Origin: Clavaria fumosa
Lineage: Eukaryota; Basidiomycota; Agaricomycetes; Agaricales; Clavariaceae
DNA: 64,000 bases
Direction of reading: 5' to 3'
NCBI GenBank assembly: GCA_951802425.1
Contig: OX637798.1
Location: 2,790,001-2,854,000, forward strand
Shown: one piece after another, positions 21,883 to 32,000 of the stretch
How the letters are laid out: each line of letters starts with the position of its first letter
Position numbering within the stretch: position 1 is the first letter of the stretch
Translations under genes and position numbers: made by a program
Notes under the pieces: model-generated
The model's database searches: none
Seen by the model: only the letters and a program-made list of their open reading frames with translations
Told to the model about the DNA's origin: nothing

Positions 21883-21893
21883 AGTAACAACCT
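21747..21893 (+). promoter_or_regulatory. TATA box, predicted RNA start and self-complementary primer site
   Basis: TATAAGTA lies at 21747-21754. AGGTTGTTAC follows at 21783-21792. Just after the LTR the sequence AGTAACAACCT (21883-21893) is its reverse complement over 10 bases. If transcription starts near 21783 the 5' end of the RNA can fold onto the primer site, as in fission yeast Tf1. No TGG-type tRNA primer site is seen. Confidence 0.7.
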
Positions 21894-22256
21894 GTACCCC
21901 TGCCTACCTCCCCACGGACCTAGGCACCCCACCCCCACCTGAGCCAAAGCAAGGCTTGCGTATTTGGAGAACACAGACTGGCGCGCTACTGGACAGCATT
22001 TGAAAGGCACGAGAGGCGAAGAGCCCTCCTTGGCTTAGACACAGAAACCGATTTTGACCAGCTTACACCACCGAACACACCAAACTCAAGAACCTACGAA
22101 GGCTTCTTGTACTTGAGACTCTCCGAGGCTGCCCAGTTGGCACCACGATACCACTTCGCTACCTGAAGACTCTGTCTCCCAAGGGACCCGAGCATGAATA
22201 ACCCGCTGTCGATCCAATACTTGCCTGAGTGGCGAGCTTTCTGAACCCGACTGCTA

Positions 22257-22541
22257 ATGCTGCTATCTGAAGTGGCAGCTGAAGAAGCCTACATACAAGA
22301 GACCCAGGATTTCCTAGCAGAAGAGGGAGATCTCTTTGAAGAAGAAAGCCACTATGAGAGTGCCCTCGAAGAACTCAAGGAACCTACACATTTGTCTGTC
22401 GGAACACAAACCGAGGACATACCGCCCGCATACCGCTCCACTGAAGTACAAACAGACCTCACCCTTTTTCGATTCCAAGACTGTCTACAAGTAGACCTAT
22501 TCCAAAGTCCCCCACGCATCTACCTCGAAGATCTTGATTAA
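22257..22541 (+). CDS. Small acidic ORF upstream of gag
   Basis: 94 codons, very acidic in the first 50 residues (AEEAYIQETQDFLAEEGDLFEEE). It ends five bases before the gag ATG at 22547. The second half holds SVGTQTED and STEVQTDL, two copies of a TQT-like motif similar to dynein light chain LC8 ligands. No other domain is recognised. It has no stop codons, unlike the gag and pol of the same element. A role as an accessory protein is inference. Confidence 0.5.
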   Translation: MLLSEVAAEEAYIQETQDFLAEEGDLFEEESHYESALEELKEPTHLSVGTQTEDIPPAYRSTEVQTDLTLFRFQDCLQVDLFQSPPRIYLEDLD

Positions 22542-22546
22542 GAACA

Positions 22547-23818
22547 ATGGACGACGCCACACCCGGACCCGAACCCGAAGCCCCAGCACCTGCTGCAATG
22601 GTTCTTTCCTTGAAAATCATCAGTTTTACTGGAAAAAGAGAAGAGTTCCAGACATTTTTACAGAGCCTACGACTGGAGTTCCTTGCCAATGCGGCAAAGT
22701 ATCCTACAGACCTACACAAAGTACTCTTCACGCTGAGCCATATGACGGAGGACTACGCCGCAGAATGGGCGAACCAAGTAGCGAACATGATACTAGCCGA
22801 AGAAGTCGAAGACGTGGTATGGGGAGCTTTTGAGCTAAGGATGAAGGAGGCCTTCTCCCCCATCGAGGACTGAACCCTGGCAGTTCACAAGTTGAACGCC
22901 TTCAAACAAGTGGACATGGATGCAGCGCAGTTCTTCCAGCGCTTCGAAACCCTCATGAGCCAGGCTGGCTATGAGGAAGACACGCACTGGAACGTTATCA
23001 GTGCGTTGCTGCTGTCGGCACTCCACCCCAAACTGGTGGAAAAGGTACTCTCCTGCGCCATCCAGCCGGAGAATTACACGGACTTCCGGGCATTGACCGT
23101 ATGCCTAGACAGGCAACACATGCTGCATACGGCAGTACAAAGAAGCCTACGAGACCAGACATGCCCACGCCCAACCGGGAACCAGCAGGCACAACGAGTG
23201 CCCCCACAGAACCGCTTCTGGCGCTCACCACAGTGGCAGCCCCAGCCCATATATCAAACACCGGCCCAAGGGAGCCAGCAGCAGCAGCAGAACCAACAAC
23301 CACAACAGAGACAATGGCAGCCACAACAACAGCAACAACAAAGGTTGTGGCAACCCCAGCAACAAGTGCCACCTGGGACCAGGCAGAGCACACCTATGGA
23401 TACGAGCCGAGGAACCAGCCCACGCTGCCCTCTGATTTGCTATAACTGCGGTCAGGTAGGCCACCCAATGAGGCTGTGCCCTGAGCCACCGCAACGTCGC
23501 CCTACCCCTCGACAACAGGCCAGAGCTGGCAACATACTTGAGATGTGTTCCCCGCCTGGATACTATACACCGCCCCCATTCTCCCCATACCCCGTGCCAG
23601 CCTATCCCACCTCGCACCCTACGTCTCTTACATCGTTCAACCCGTCGTATGCAGCCACGAGTGTCGGGCAAAATGACTACGAAGCAATGGAGAACTGGCT
23701 TGCGCAGTTACAAGACGAGCTGGAAATTGCGAGACGCCCCCAAACCCCTGGGCTAGGACCTTCCACCGAAGCCACGACAGAGAATGGACAACAGGGTTTT
23801 CAAGAAGGATCCACTTGA
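22547..23818 (+). pseudogene. Chromovirus Gag with internal TGA
   Basis: MDDATPGPEPEAPAPAA opens a capsid-type region (FTGKREEFQTFLQSLRLEFLA, LFTLSHMTEDYAAEWA, FFQRFETLMSQAGYEED). A Gln-rich stretch follows, then one zinc knuckle CYNCGQVGHPMRLC and a Pro-rich tail. TGA at 22871-22873 replaces the arginine expected before TLAVHKLN. The pol frame follows in the -1 frame and overlaps the gag stop. Confidence 0.88.
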
Positions 23819-26800
23819 GTGCTAAAGTAGGATCCAAATATATTGTCCCCACCTGTCGATTACCTGTATACAAGACTGAGAATACCATGCCGATATTCCC
23901 CTTGTCGAAAGAGGCTGAGAGGGCTAAGCACACCCTCAAGGACCTCACCTCTAAGAACCTCCCCGGATACAATGATGAAGTAGACTGGGAGTCTGACCCA
24001 AGGACCAAGTATGGGAAAGGAGGCGACCGGCAACTGGACGTGCACGGTTATGTCACCACGTTGGACACCAAAGAAATCCATCACACCAGACTCCTGGTAG
24101 ACTCTGGTTGTACCCTATCGGTGATGGACCTAGGGTGGGCCCAAAAAAGGAAGATGAATCTTACCAGACTCAAAACTCCGGTGGTCTTCAAGAACATTGA
24201 CGGGACTACAAATATGTGTGGAGCTTTCAAATATTCGGTAACACTGCGTCTCAATATCGGAGGCCATGTCAAAATTAAGCAGTTCCTACTGGGAAGGGTC
24301 AGTGGACACCCTGCCACCTTGGGACATGACTGGCTCCAGTATCACAACCTGCAAATCCAGTGGGCTGAAAAGTATATCTGCTTTGATCGATGCAAGAAGA
24401 AGGACTGCCACATCGTAGACTATGGATATGCCTTCCAGAGCTCTTGTGCCACCTCTATGGTACCTGACTGGAAGGCCCTGTACCCGCAAGTATTTGCAGG
24501 AAAAACATCACAAAAACTACCAAAGTCTCTACCAGGAGTGGATTATGAAATTAAGTTCAAAAACGACCCAGGATTCCTGTGCTCAAAGGTCTACCCCCTT
24601 ACCTGGAAAGAAGAAAAAGCCTTGAAAGCTTGGCTTAAAGAAAACCTAGAAAACGGACGAGTGGAATGGGGAGAGTCTGACTACATCAGCCCCATCTTCT
24701 TCAAGGACGAGGGCAACAAACTAAGGCCCATCATCGACTATAAATGCCTCAACTCCTATTGTGTGAAGGACATATATCCATTACCCAGAATCGATGAAAC
24801 CGTGGGAAGCCTGAAGAAATCTAGGAGATTCTCGAAACTTGATGTGGAGTGGGGCTATTGGAATGTCGCCATGGCTGAATGGGCAAGAAAATATGCTGCG
24901 ATCATCACTAAACTCGGAACAGTACTTCCCAACATCATGCAGTTCAGCCTAATGAATGCCCCTTCTGTCTTCCAATGCCGAATGAACTACATCTTGCACA
25001 CACTGATATCCACTGGAAAAGTATTTGTCTACATTGATGATATCCTGGTAGCAACGGAAACAGTCGAAGAACATCGCCGGTTACTGCACGAAGTGTTCAG
25101 AATACTCCAGGAAAATGACCTTTGTGTCAGGGAATCAAAGTGCCAACTGGAACAGGCAGAGGTCACATTCCTAGGGCTACTAATCTCAGAAGGAAGTATC
25201 TGACATTCGCCAAAAAAATGCTGAGGAATAGCTGATTGGCCCACTCCAAAAGATAAACAAGCCCTTCAATGAGGCATAGGCCTATTGAACTACTTCCGGA
25301 GGTTTATACAGGGATTTGCCACCATTGCCAAGCCTCTCTATGAGCTATTGTGCGACAGGGCCCCTTATATTTGGACAGAACGACAGCAAAATGCCTGGAA
25401 ACGACTGATCGACATACTGCAAAGTGACATAGTATTGGCCATACCTCAGGACAAAGGGAAATGGAAGATGGAAGTGGACGCCAGCAATTATGCCACCGGA
25501 GGAGTGTTGTCACAACAGCAACCAGATGGGGTATGGCGTCCCATTGATTACATCTCAAAATCCTTTTCCCCAGCAGAAATGAATTACGCCACATACGACA
25601 AGGAGTTCCTAGTGATAATCCGAGGCCTAGAGGAATGGCGCCACTACCTCCTATGCGTCAGGGAGCCTTTTGAAATACATACCGACCACATGAACCTCCA
25701 ATACTTCCAGAAAAGTCAAAAACTCAACCCCCGTCAGACCTGCTGGCACTCTAAACTCCAGTGCTTCAATTTCGAGGTAAAGTACAAACCCAGAAAAACC
25801 AACATGAAAGCAGACACTCTATCCCGGCGACCAGACCACTGGAAAGATGCCAACAAATATGAAAAACCCACAGTTCAAGTCTTCCCAACCCAACGACTCG
25901 CGACCTTACTCATTCCAGGACCTACGGTCGACCAACTACTGAAAGAGGCCCATAACACCCTAACCCCTCTGTCTTCTATACCCTACAAGAAGGGGGACGA
26001 CGGGCTGTACAGAAATGAAGACAAAATATGGGTGCCCCCCAGCTTGGTACACGAAGTACTCCTTGAATTACATGATTCACCATTAGGAGGACATCCTGGA
26101 CCCGAGAAAACCCTGGAAAGCATGTCCCAACAGTTCACATGGCCAGGAATTAAACAAGACATAGAGGACTACGTACGAGGATGCGAAAAATGTCAACGAT
26201 CCAAGCTGGACTGTACAAAACGACGTGCCCCCCTGCGGCCACACTCGATCCCGCTACAGCCGTGGCATACCATCACCTGGGATATGATTGGACCATTACC
26301 GAAGTCCGCCACCCATTGGTAATATGCAATAAAATGACCAAAATGACACTGCTGGAAGCCACCGACACTAAATTGACAGCGCTAGGAGCTGCCAAAATCT
26401 TACGGGACCGAGTTCTCCGCAGCCACGGAGTACCCTGTAAAGTCATCAGTGACCGTGGCTCTCAGTTCGTTTCAAATTTCATGGAAGAGTTCTATAAGAT
26501 TATAGGAATTAGGGGAAACCCCAGCACCGCCTACCACTCACAGACCGATGGCCAAACTGAGAGGATGAACCAAGAAATTGAAGTCTACCTATGCTCTTAC
26601 GTGGAGTTCATGCAAAATGACTGGTCCGAATGGTTAGCCACAGCGGAATTCGCTCTCAATAACCGGCAACACTCTGCTACTAAGTTCTCCCCCTTTTTCT
26701 TGAACTATGGACTCCACCCCAGGATGGGAAATATCAGCATACCTGCCACCACACATGCACCAGAAGCATCGGACTTTGCAAAGAAACTACAAAAATCACG

Positions 26801-27344
26801 CAAAAAGGCAAGGGAAGCCATGGAAAAAGTGGCCCAATACATGAAGACTGCTTATGACAAACACAAAAACACAAAAACACTAGCATACAAGAAAGGGAAC
26901 ATGGTCTGGTTGGATGTGACGAACTTGAAAACTGAGCGACCCTCAGAAAAACTCGCAGATAAAAGGGTGGGACCTTTTACGATAATCGAAAAAGTCGGGG
27001 CCTCCGCCTATCATTTGGACCTACCTCCTACCTGGAAAATCCACCCAGTGTTCAATGAGGTGCTACTCACACCATACATAGAAGGGAAATTCCCAAACCA
27101 AGAACCTGACAGGCGCCCACCACCTGAACTCATCGATGACCACCTGCAATACGATGTAGAGGAAGTCTTGAAGAGTCGCAAATGCAGACGCAAAATACAG
27201 TATCTAGTCAAGTGGACTGGCTACCCCCATGAGGACAACACATGGGAACCGAAGGCAAACCTGAAGGATGCCGCTGATGCCATCACGGACTTCCACCACG
27301 AGAACCCGCAAGCGGCACGATCCTTATCAGTCAGGTTCGCATGA
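23815..27344 (+). pseudogene. Chromovirus Pol: protease, RT, RNase H, integrase, chromodomain
   Basis: The protease motif is LLVDSGCTLSVMD (about 24090). RT runs from KVYPLTWKEEKAL to VYIDDILVATE (YIDD box at about 25030). TGA codons at 25201, 25219 and 25270 stand where arginine is likely. RNase H begins MEVDASNYATGGVLS (25470). The integrase zinc region is ELHDSPLGGHPGPEKT...CEKCQRSK, followed by a frameshift near 26320, then VISDRGSQF and TDGQTERMNQE. The C-terminal chromodomain is YDVEEVLKSRKCRRKIQYLVKWTGYPHEDNTWEP, which directs chromoviruses to heterochromatin. Motifs are conserved although the frame is broken. Confidence 0.92.
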
Positions 27345-27439
27345 TGATTCCCATGTTCCCCCGACTCTGCAGAAACAAAAACCATATAAACACACTGAAT
27401 TGTACAACCCAACTGATCAAAACCCCCCATCTCCCCACC

Positions 27440-28165
27440 ATGCCAGCCGACCGCACCCCCTCGACCCCACGCCGTGGTATAGCAGGATACGCCTGCTGAG
27501 CCGCCGGATGGCCACGCAACCTCGCGCAGCCGCCACCCGCAGAAACTACCCGCCGGTACATACTGGAAGTACTGCCGCCTACACTTGAAGGCCCACCCTC
27601 GTCCCCAGGGACCACCACTCGCATGTGTCATATTCTAGACGCAGTCCGCATCCCCCTGGCGCACCGAACCCAAGGGTTAGACCCTCCTCCCCTGATGTCG
27701 GACGATCCCCCTGCGCGCATCCCTCAATTTCGGCGCAACAGGGAGATACTCGAACCAGAAGACGAAGTATGGCTCCACTGTTTCACTGAACGCCTCAGCA
27801 CGAGTCTCAGCCGAGCCATGTGGCAAGAATTACGAAACCTCGAATTCGAGCAGCAGCACCGGATCTTGCGTGCCTCGCCGGTCCTCAGCGAAATCTGGGT
27901 TAACTGCCGAAGCGCCCGAATCCGACTCGAAATTCCACTTCCCCCTGAGCCCATCCTACATGAGGAATGGGCTATATTCTATCGACGAGAAGGCCCTCCT
28001 TATGTCATACCCGTCACAACCGACATGAGGAACCCATGGATCGTACCCACTGACGACTACGACCATCCACTCGTCCCTGACACACGTGACACAAGCATCG
28101 ACCCGCCCACGGAAGCCGCACCGCTGCCACCCGAAGCTGAACAAGAGGGCAGTTTAGAAGTCTAG
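27440..28165 (+). pseudogene. Extra ORF between integrase and 3' LTR
   Basis: From ATG 27440 one frame runs to TAG 28163-28165 with a single TGA at 27497-27499; the open remainder is about 220 codons. The middle reads NREILEPEDEVWLHCFTERLSTSLSRAMWQELRNLEFEQQHRIL and the later part EEWAIFYRREGPPYVIPVTTDMRNPWIVP, ending acidic. There is no signal peptide or membrane segment, so it does not look like an envelope protein. I do not recognise the family. The sequence looks coding (mixed composition, long uninterrupted frame), and the TGA fits the CGA-to-TGA pattern of this element. Confidence 0.55.
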
Positions 28166-28184
28166 GCAGTCCGCTGAGACGTCG

Positions 28185-28203
28185 GAGTACTGGAGGGGGA
28201 TAA
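28185..28203 (+). promoter_or_regulatory. Polypurine tract
   Basis: GGAGTACTGGAGGGGGATAA lies directly before the 3' LTR and is the likely plus-strand primer. Confidence 0.75.
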
Positions 28204-28584
28204 TGTAATACTTTCACACTCTCACACGCGCATCCCCCCTAACCGCACGACCTGCCACCCCATGCCGTCATCACCCCCCTTTTGCACCACCATGCAGTCT
28301 CCTCCCCACCCCTTTCACACCACCATGCGGTCTCCTCCCCACCCCTTTCACACCTCCATGCAGACTACCTCGCCTTTTCCCTCATGTACCACACATGCCT
28401 GTGCACTGCCTTCTCTCCATCATCAGTCATACCCTATGCCCTACGTAGTATAAGTATGAGTTCTCCTTGTGCCGGTAACACCTTAGGTTGTTACCTCCTC
28501 TCCAATACTATCTCTCTGCTCTCTTTTGGCTGAGCACTACCCTGCTCCCTCAAAAATACCAGAGTCAGGAGCTCTTTTGTGACA
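28204..28584 (+). repeat. 3' LTR, 381 bp
   Basis: Same ends as the 5' LTR but with a 33-base unit (CACCACCATGCGGTCTCCTC and 13 more bases) present twice. It is followed by the CTTGT target copy. Confidence 0.95.
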
Positions 28585-28589
28585 CTTGT

Positions 28590-28758
28590 GCACCAGATGT
28601 TGGGGCACCCAGATTTTTCCTTCATGCCTGAATAACCCATCTTCTCCTTTTTCATATGGCTCAGGTCCAGGGGGTTTCAGAGTCCCATGGGCTTCTCTTA
28701 GCAGCTGGTCGATCATGGGCTCAGTCTCCAAACATTTGCAAACAGCTGTAAATTGGGA
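28590..28758 (-). pseudogene. Ty3 RNase H-integrase linker, part 1
   Basis: The minus strand reads LETEPMIDQLLREAHGTLK, EPYEKGEDGLFRHEGKIWVPQHLVHK. This is the linker before the integrase zinc region that continues at 21431-21529. It is cut on its right by the Tf1-like element (TSD CACGT). Confidence 0.82.
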
Positions 28759-28763
28759 CACGT

Positions 28764-29054
28764 TATCAGACTGGGTCTCACACAACTTAAGTGTAAGGTC
28801 ATGACGACAATACTAAGATAAGGGGAAAAGAGTACAAAAAAGGAAAAGCGAAAGTACTTATAGCGAACGCTTCGGCACTTGCCGACTTTCCCACGCTCGG
28901 ACCCTCGGATCACGTGATGCGCCCAGGCCCCAGGTCATGTGATCTTACATGATTACATAATCCGACCCAGCCACAGGTCATGTGACCTTCCAACAACCCT
29001 CCCCAGTTTCTCCACAACTGCACTTTGGGATGGCTTACATAAGCAATCCTAACA
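28764..29054 (-). repeat. 3' LTR of the Tf1-like element
   Basis: On the minus strand it begins TGTTAGGATTGCTTATG and ends GTCTGATA. AAGAAGGGGGTGA just before it (29055-29067) is the polypurine tract. Confidence 0.95.
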
Positions 29055-29065
29055 TCACCCCCTTC

Positions 29066-32000
29066 TTAAGGCTGGGCGTCCCGACCAGCTAGCTTGGCCT
29101 TGTCGGGGTGAGCAAGGAAGAAGTCCCGGAGAAGCAGTGCCACATTGGTGAGGTTCCGTCGTGGCTCCCAAGTGTTCTCCTCTACAGGGTATCCCAACCA
29201 CTTCACCAGGTATCTCACTCCACGCCCCACCTTCTTAACATCAAGGATCGCCTCCACATCATACTCCAGGTGGTCATCATCAATCGTAGGGGGCGGAGGG
29301 GGAGGCAGGTTCTGAGAAGGGAAGGAAGGGGGGTGGTATGGTGTCAACAGCAACTCATTGAAGACCCGATGGATGCGCCAGGCCCGAGGGAGCTTGAGGC
29401 GATACCCAGCAGGTCCCACCTTCTCCTCAACTGCAAAGGGGCCTGCTCTCTTGTTGTCAAGCTTTTTACAGGGCCGGTCCATCTTCAAGTTTCTAGTATC
29501 CAGCCAGACCAGATCTCCCTCAGAGTACTCCCGACTTGGGCGTTTCCCCTTATCGTAGCTCTTCTTCATCGCTGCCACCGCTTTCTCCATTGCCTCCTTG
29601 GCTGCTCTTCGGGACTCCGTGAGCTTAGCCATCCACTCATCTGCTGCCGGGTTCACCTCAGAAGGTGGCCGGAGCCCCCCATTCCATGGGTGTCGTCCAT
29701 AATCGAGGAAGAAAGGTGTCTGTCCTGTCGCTGAGTGCTCACGATTATTAAGAGCAAACTCTGCAGTGGACAACCATTCAGCCCAGTCATCCTGGAGATG
29801 GTCCACGTAAGCCCGGAGATAGATCTCCATCTCCTGGTTCGCCCGTTCCGTCTGTCCATCAGTCTGCGGATGAAAGGCAGTACTTGGATTTGCCTTTACC
29901 CGGATCATGGAGTAGAACTCCTTCATGAAGCGGGACACGAACTGGGACCCCCGGTCACTCACAACCTTGTGAGGGACTCCATGGTCACGAAACACTCGAT
30001 CCCGGAGGAGACGCGCCGCTCCAAGTCCTGTGAGGTCGAGCCCGATCGCTTCGAGCAGTGTCCGTTTTGTGAATTTGTCGACAATAACAAGGATGGCATT
30101 ATGTCCACGGGAGAGGGGGAGGGGACCGACTATGTCCCATGAGATCACCGACCAGGGACCATCGGGCACCAGATGGGGGTGCAGTGGGGCAGCACGCTTG
30201 GTACGGTCAGGCTTCGTCCGCTGGCATGTCTCACACCCCTGGGCATACCGATCCGCATCTTTTACCATGTCTGGCCACCAATAACCCTTCACTAGTGCTG
30301 CTCTCAACTTCCGAGGCCCAGGGTGTCCAGCAGCAGGGAGGTCATGCTCAAACTCGAGAACGGCCTCACGAGCTCCTAGGGGGACCCAAGTGACTATCCC
30401 CTTTCGCCAGAGTCCAGCACGATCTCGTGTCCACTCATCATCAAGCTCCTCCGGCTTCTGTATGTGTACCGCGCTATTTTTCTGGAGTAGCGTCTCCATT
30501 TCCGATGTGAATGACACACGGACTTCCGTTTCCGGGAAAACCTGCACCGGTGCATCCTCCTCCACCATCTCTCCATAGTCCGGTCTCCGGGAGAGTGCAT
30601 CTGCCTTTGTATTCGACTTGCCAGTGCGATACTTTATCTCAAAGTCAAAGCACTGGAGCTCTCCCACCCAACGAACCTGCCTTGGCTTCAACTTCTGGGG
30701 CTTCCGGAAGTACTGGAGGTTTGCATGGTCCGTCCAGATCTCGATCGTCTCCTCTGCTCCAATGAGGTATGCTCGCCACTCGCGAAGTGCCCGAATCACA
30801 GCCAAGAACTCCTTGTCGTACACATCGTAGTTCTTCTCAGCTGCAGTGAGGGCCTTGGAGATATAGTCAACAACTCTCCAGGTTCCATCCATCTGCTGCT
30901 GCGAGAGCACTCCACCAGTTGCCAGGTTGCTTGCATCTGTCTCTACCTTCCATCTCCCTTTGTCCTGAGGCAGAGCCAAGACCGGGGCTGATACGAGTGC
31001 CTGGCGGAGATCTCGGAAGGCTGCTTCCTCCTCCTCCTCCCATTTCCATGGAACATTCCCAGTCAGCTGGAAGAGTGGCTTTGCCCGGGCAGAAAGATTC
31101 GGGATGTGCCGGCGGAGGTAGTTCAGCATCCCATTGAACCTCTGGACATCCTTCACATTCTTAGGACGTGGCCAATCTCGGACTGCCGCACCCTTGGCCG
31201 GATCATGCTCTAGTCTGTTGTGGGAGATCTTCATCCCCAGGAAGATGATCTCACTCTTCTCAAACTCGCATTTACTGAGTTTGAGACACAACCCATTCTC
31301 TCCAAACTTCCTCAAGACCCGATCCATCCAGTACCGGTGTGTAGCCAAGTCCTCTGCAAACACAATGACATCATCCACATAGGCCCTCACATGTCCTCCT
31401 GCAATCTCCTCCCTCAACACATGATTCATGAAGCGTTGGAAGGTAGCAGGGGCATTCTGCAGTCCAAACCACATGACAGCTGGTTCGAAGAGTCCACGGG
31501 GTGTCAGGAAGGCGCAGCGGTGCTGGTGCTCGGGCCAGACCTGCATAGATGGGAAACCTCCCTTTGCATCAATCTTAGAGTAGATCGACGCTCCTTTAAG
31601 CACATCCACTGTGTCTCGGATGCGGGGGAGGGGGTACTTGTCCTTGATCAGGTGTGCATTCAGCCTCGAGTAGTCGATGATTGGCCGCAGTTTGTCCTTC
31701 TCATGTTTGAAGAAGAAGGGGCTGGCATACGGGGATTTTGAGGGCCGGATTCGTCCAGAAGCAAGCTGCTCATCCACCCAACGGTTCATCTCCACCATCT
31801 CCTGCCGTGTCAAAGAATACAGCTTGGAGGAGAGGTGCTCAGGGTCCTTTTTGAACTCGATCTTAATATCGAAGTCTGGTCGGGAGCGGGGAAGTTCATC
31901 CCACTTTGCTTCACTAAACACCAAAGGGTAGCGGCTGGGCCAATCAGGGGTAGGGCCAGAGTTGGGAAAACGGGTGTCCAGAATACTCGTGGATGCGAGG

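Larger units (their letters stand above)
21535..28584 (+). mobile_element. Complete but decayed Ty3 chromovirus
   Basis: LTRs are 21535-21882 and 28204-28584 with an exact 5-base target duplication CTTGT (21530-21534, 28585-28589). Order: leader, small acidic ORF, gag, protease-RT-RNase H-integrase-chromodomain, extra ORF, polypurine tract, LTR. At least six in-frame TGA codons and one frameshift block expression. It lies inside an older minus-strand Ty3 integrase gene. Confidence 0.95.

Noticed and set aside
27440..28165. Envelope gene of an errantivirus-like element
   Set aside because: No signal peptide, transmembrane segment or cysteine pattern; kept as an unassigned ORF.
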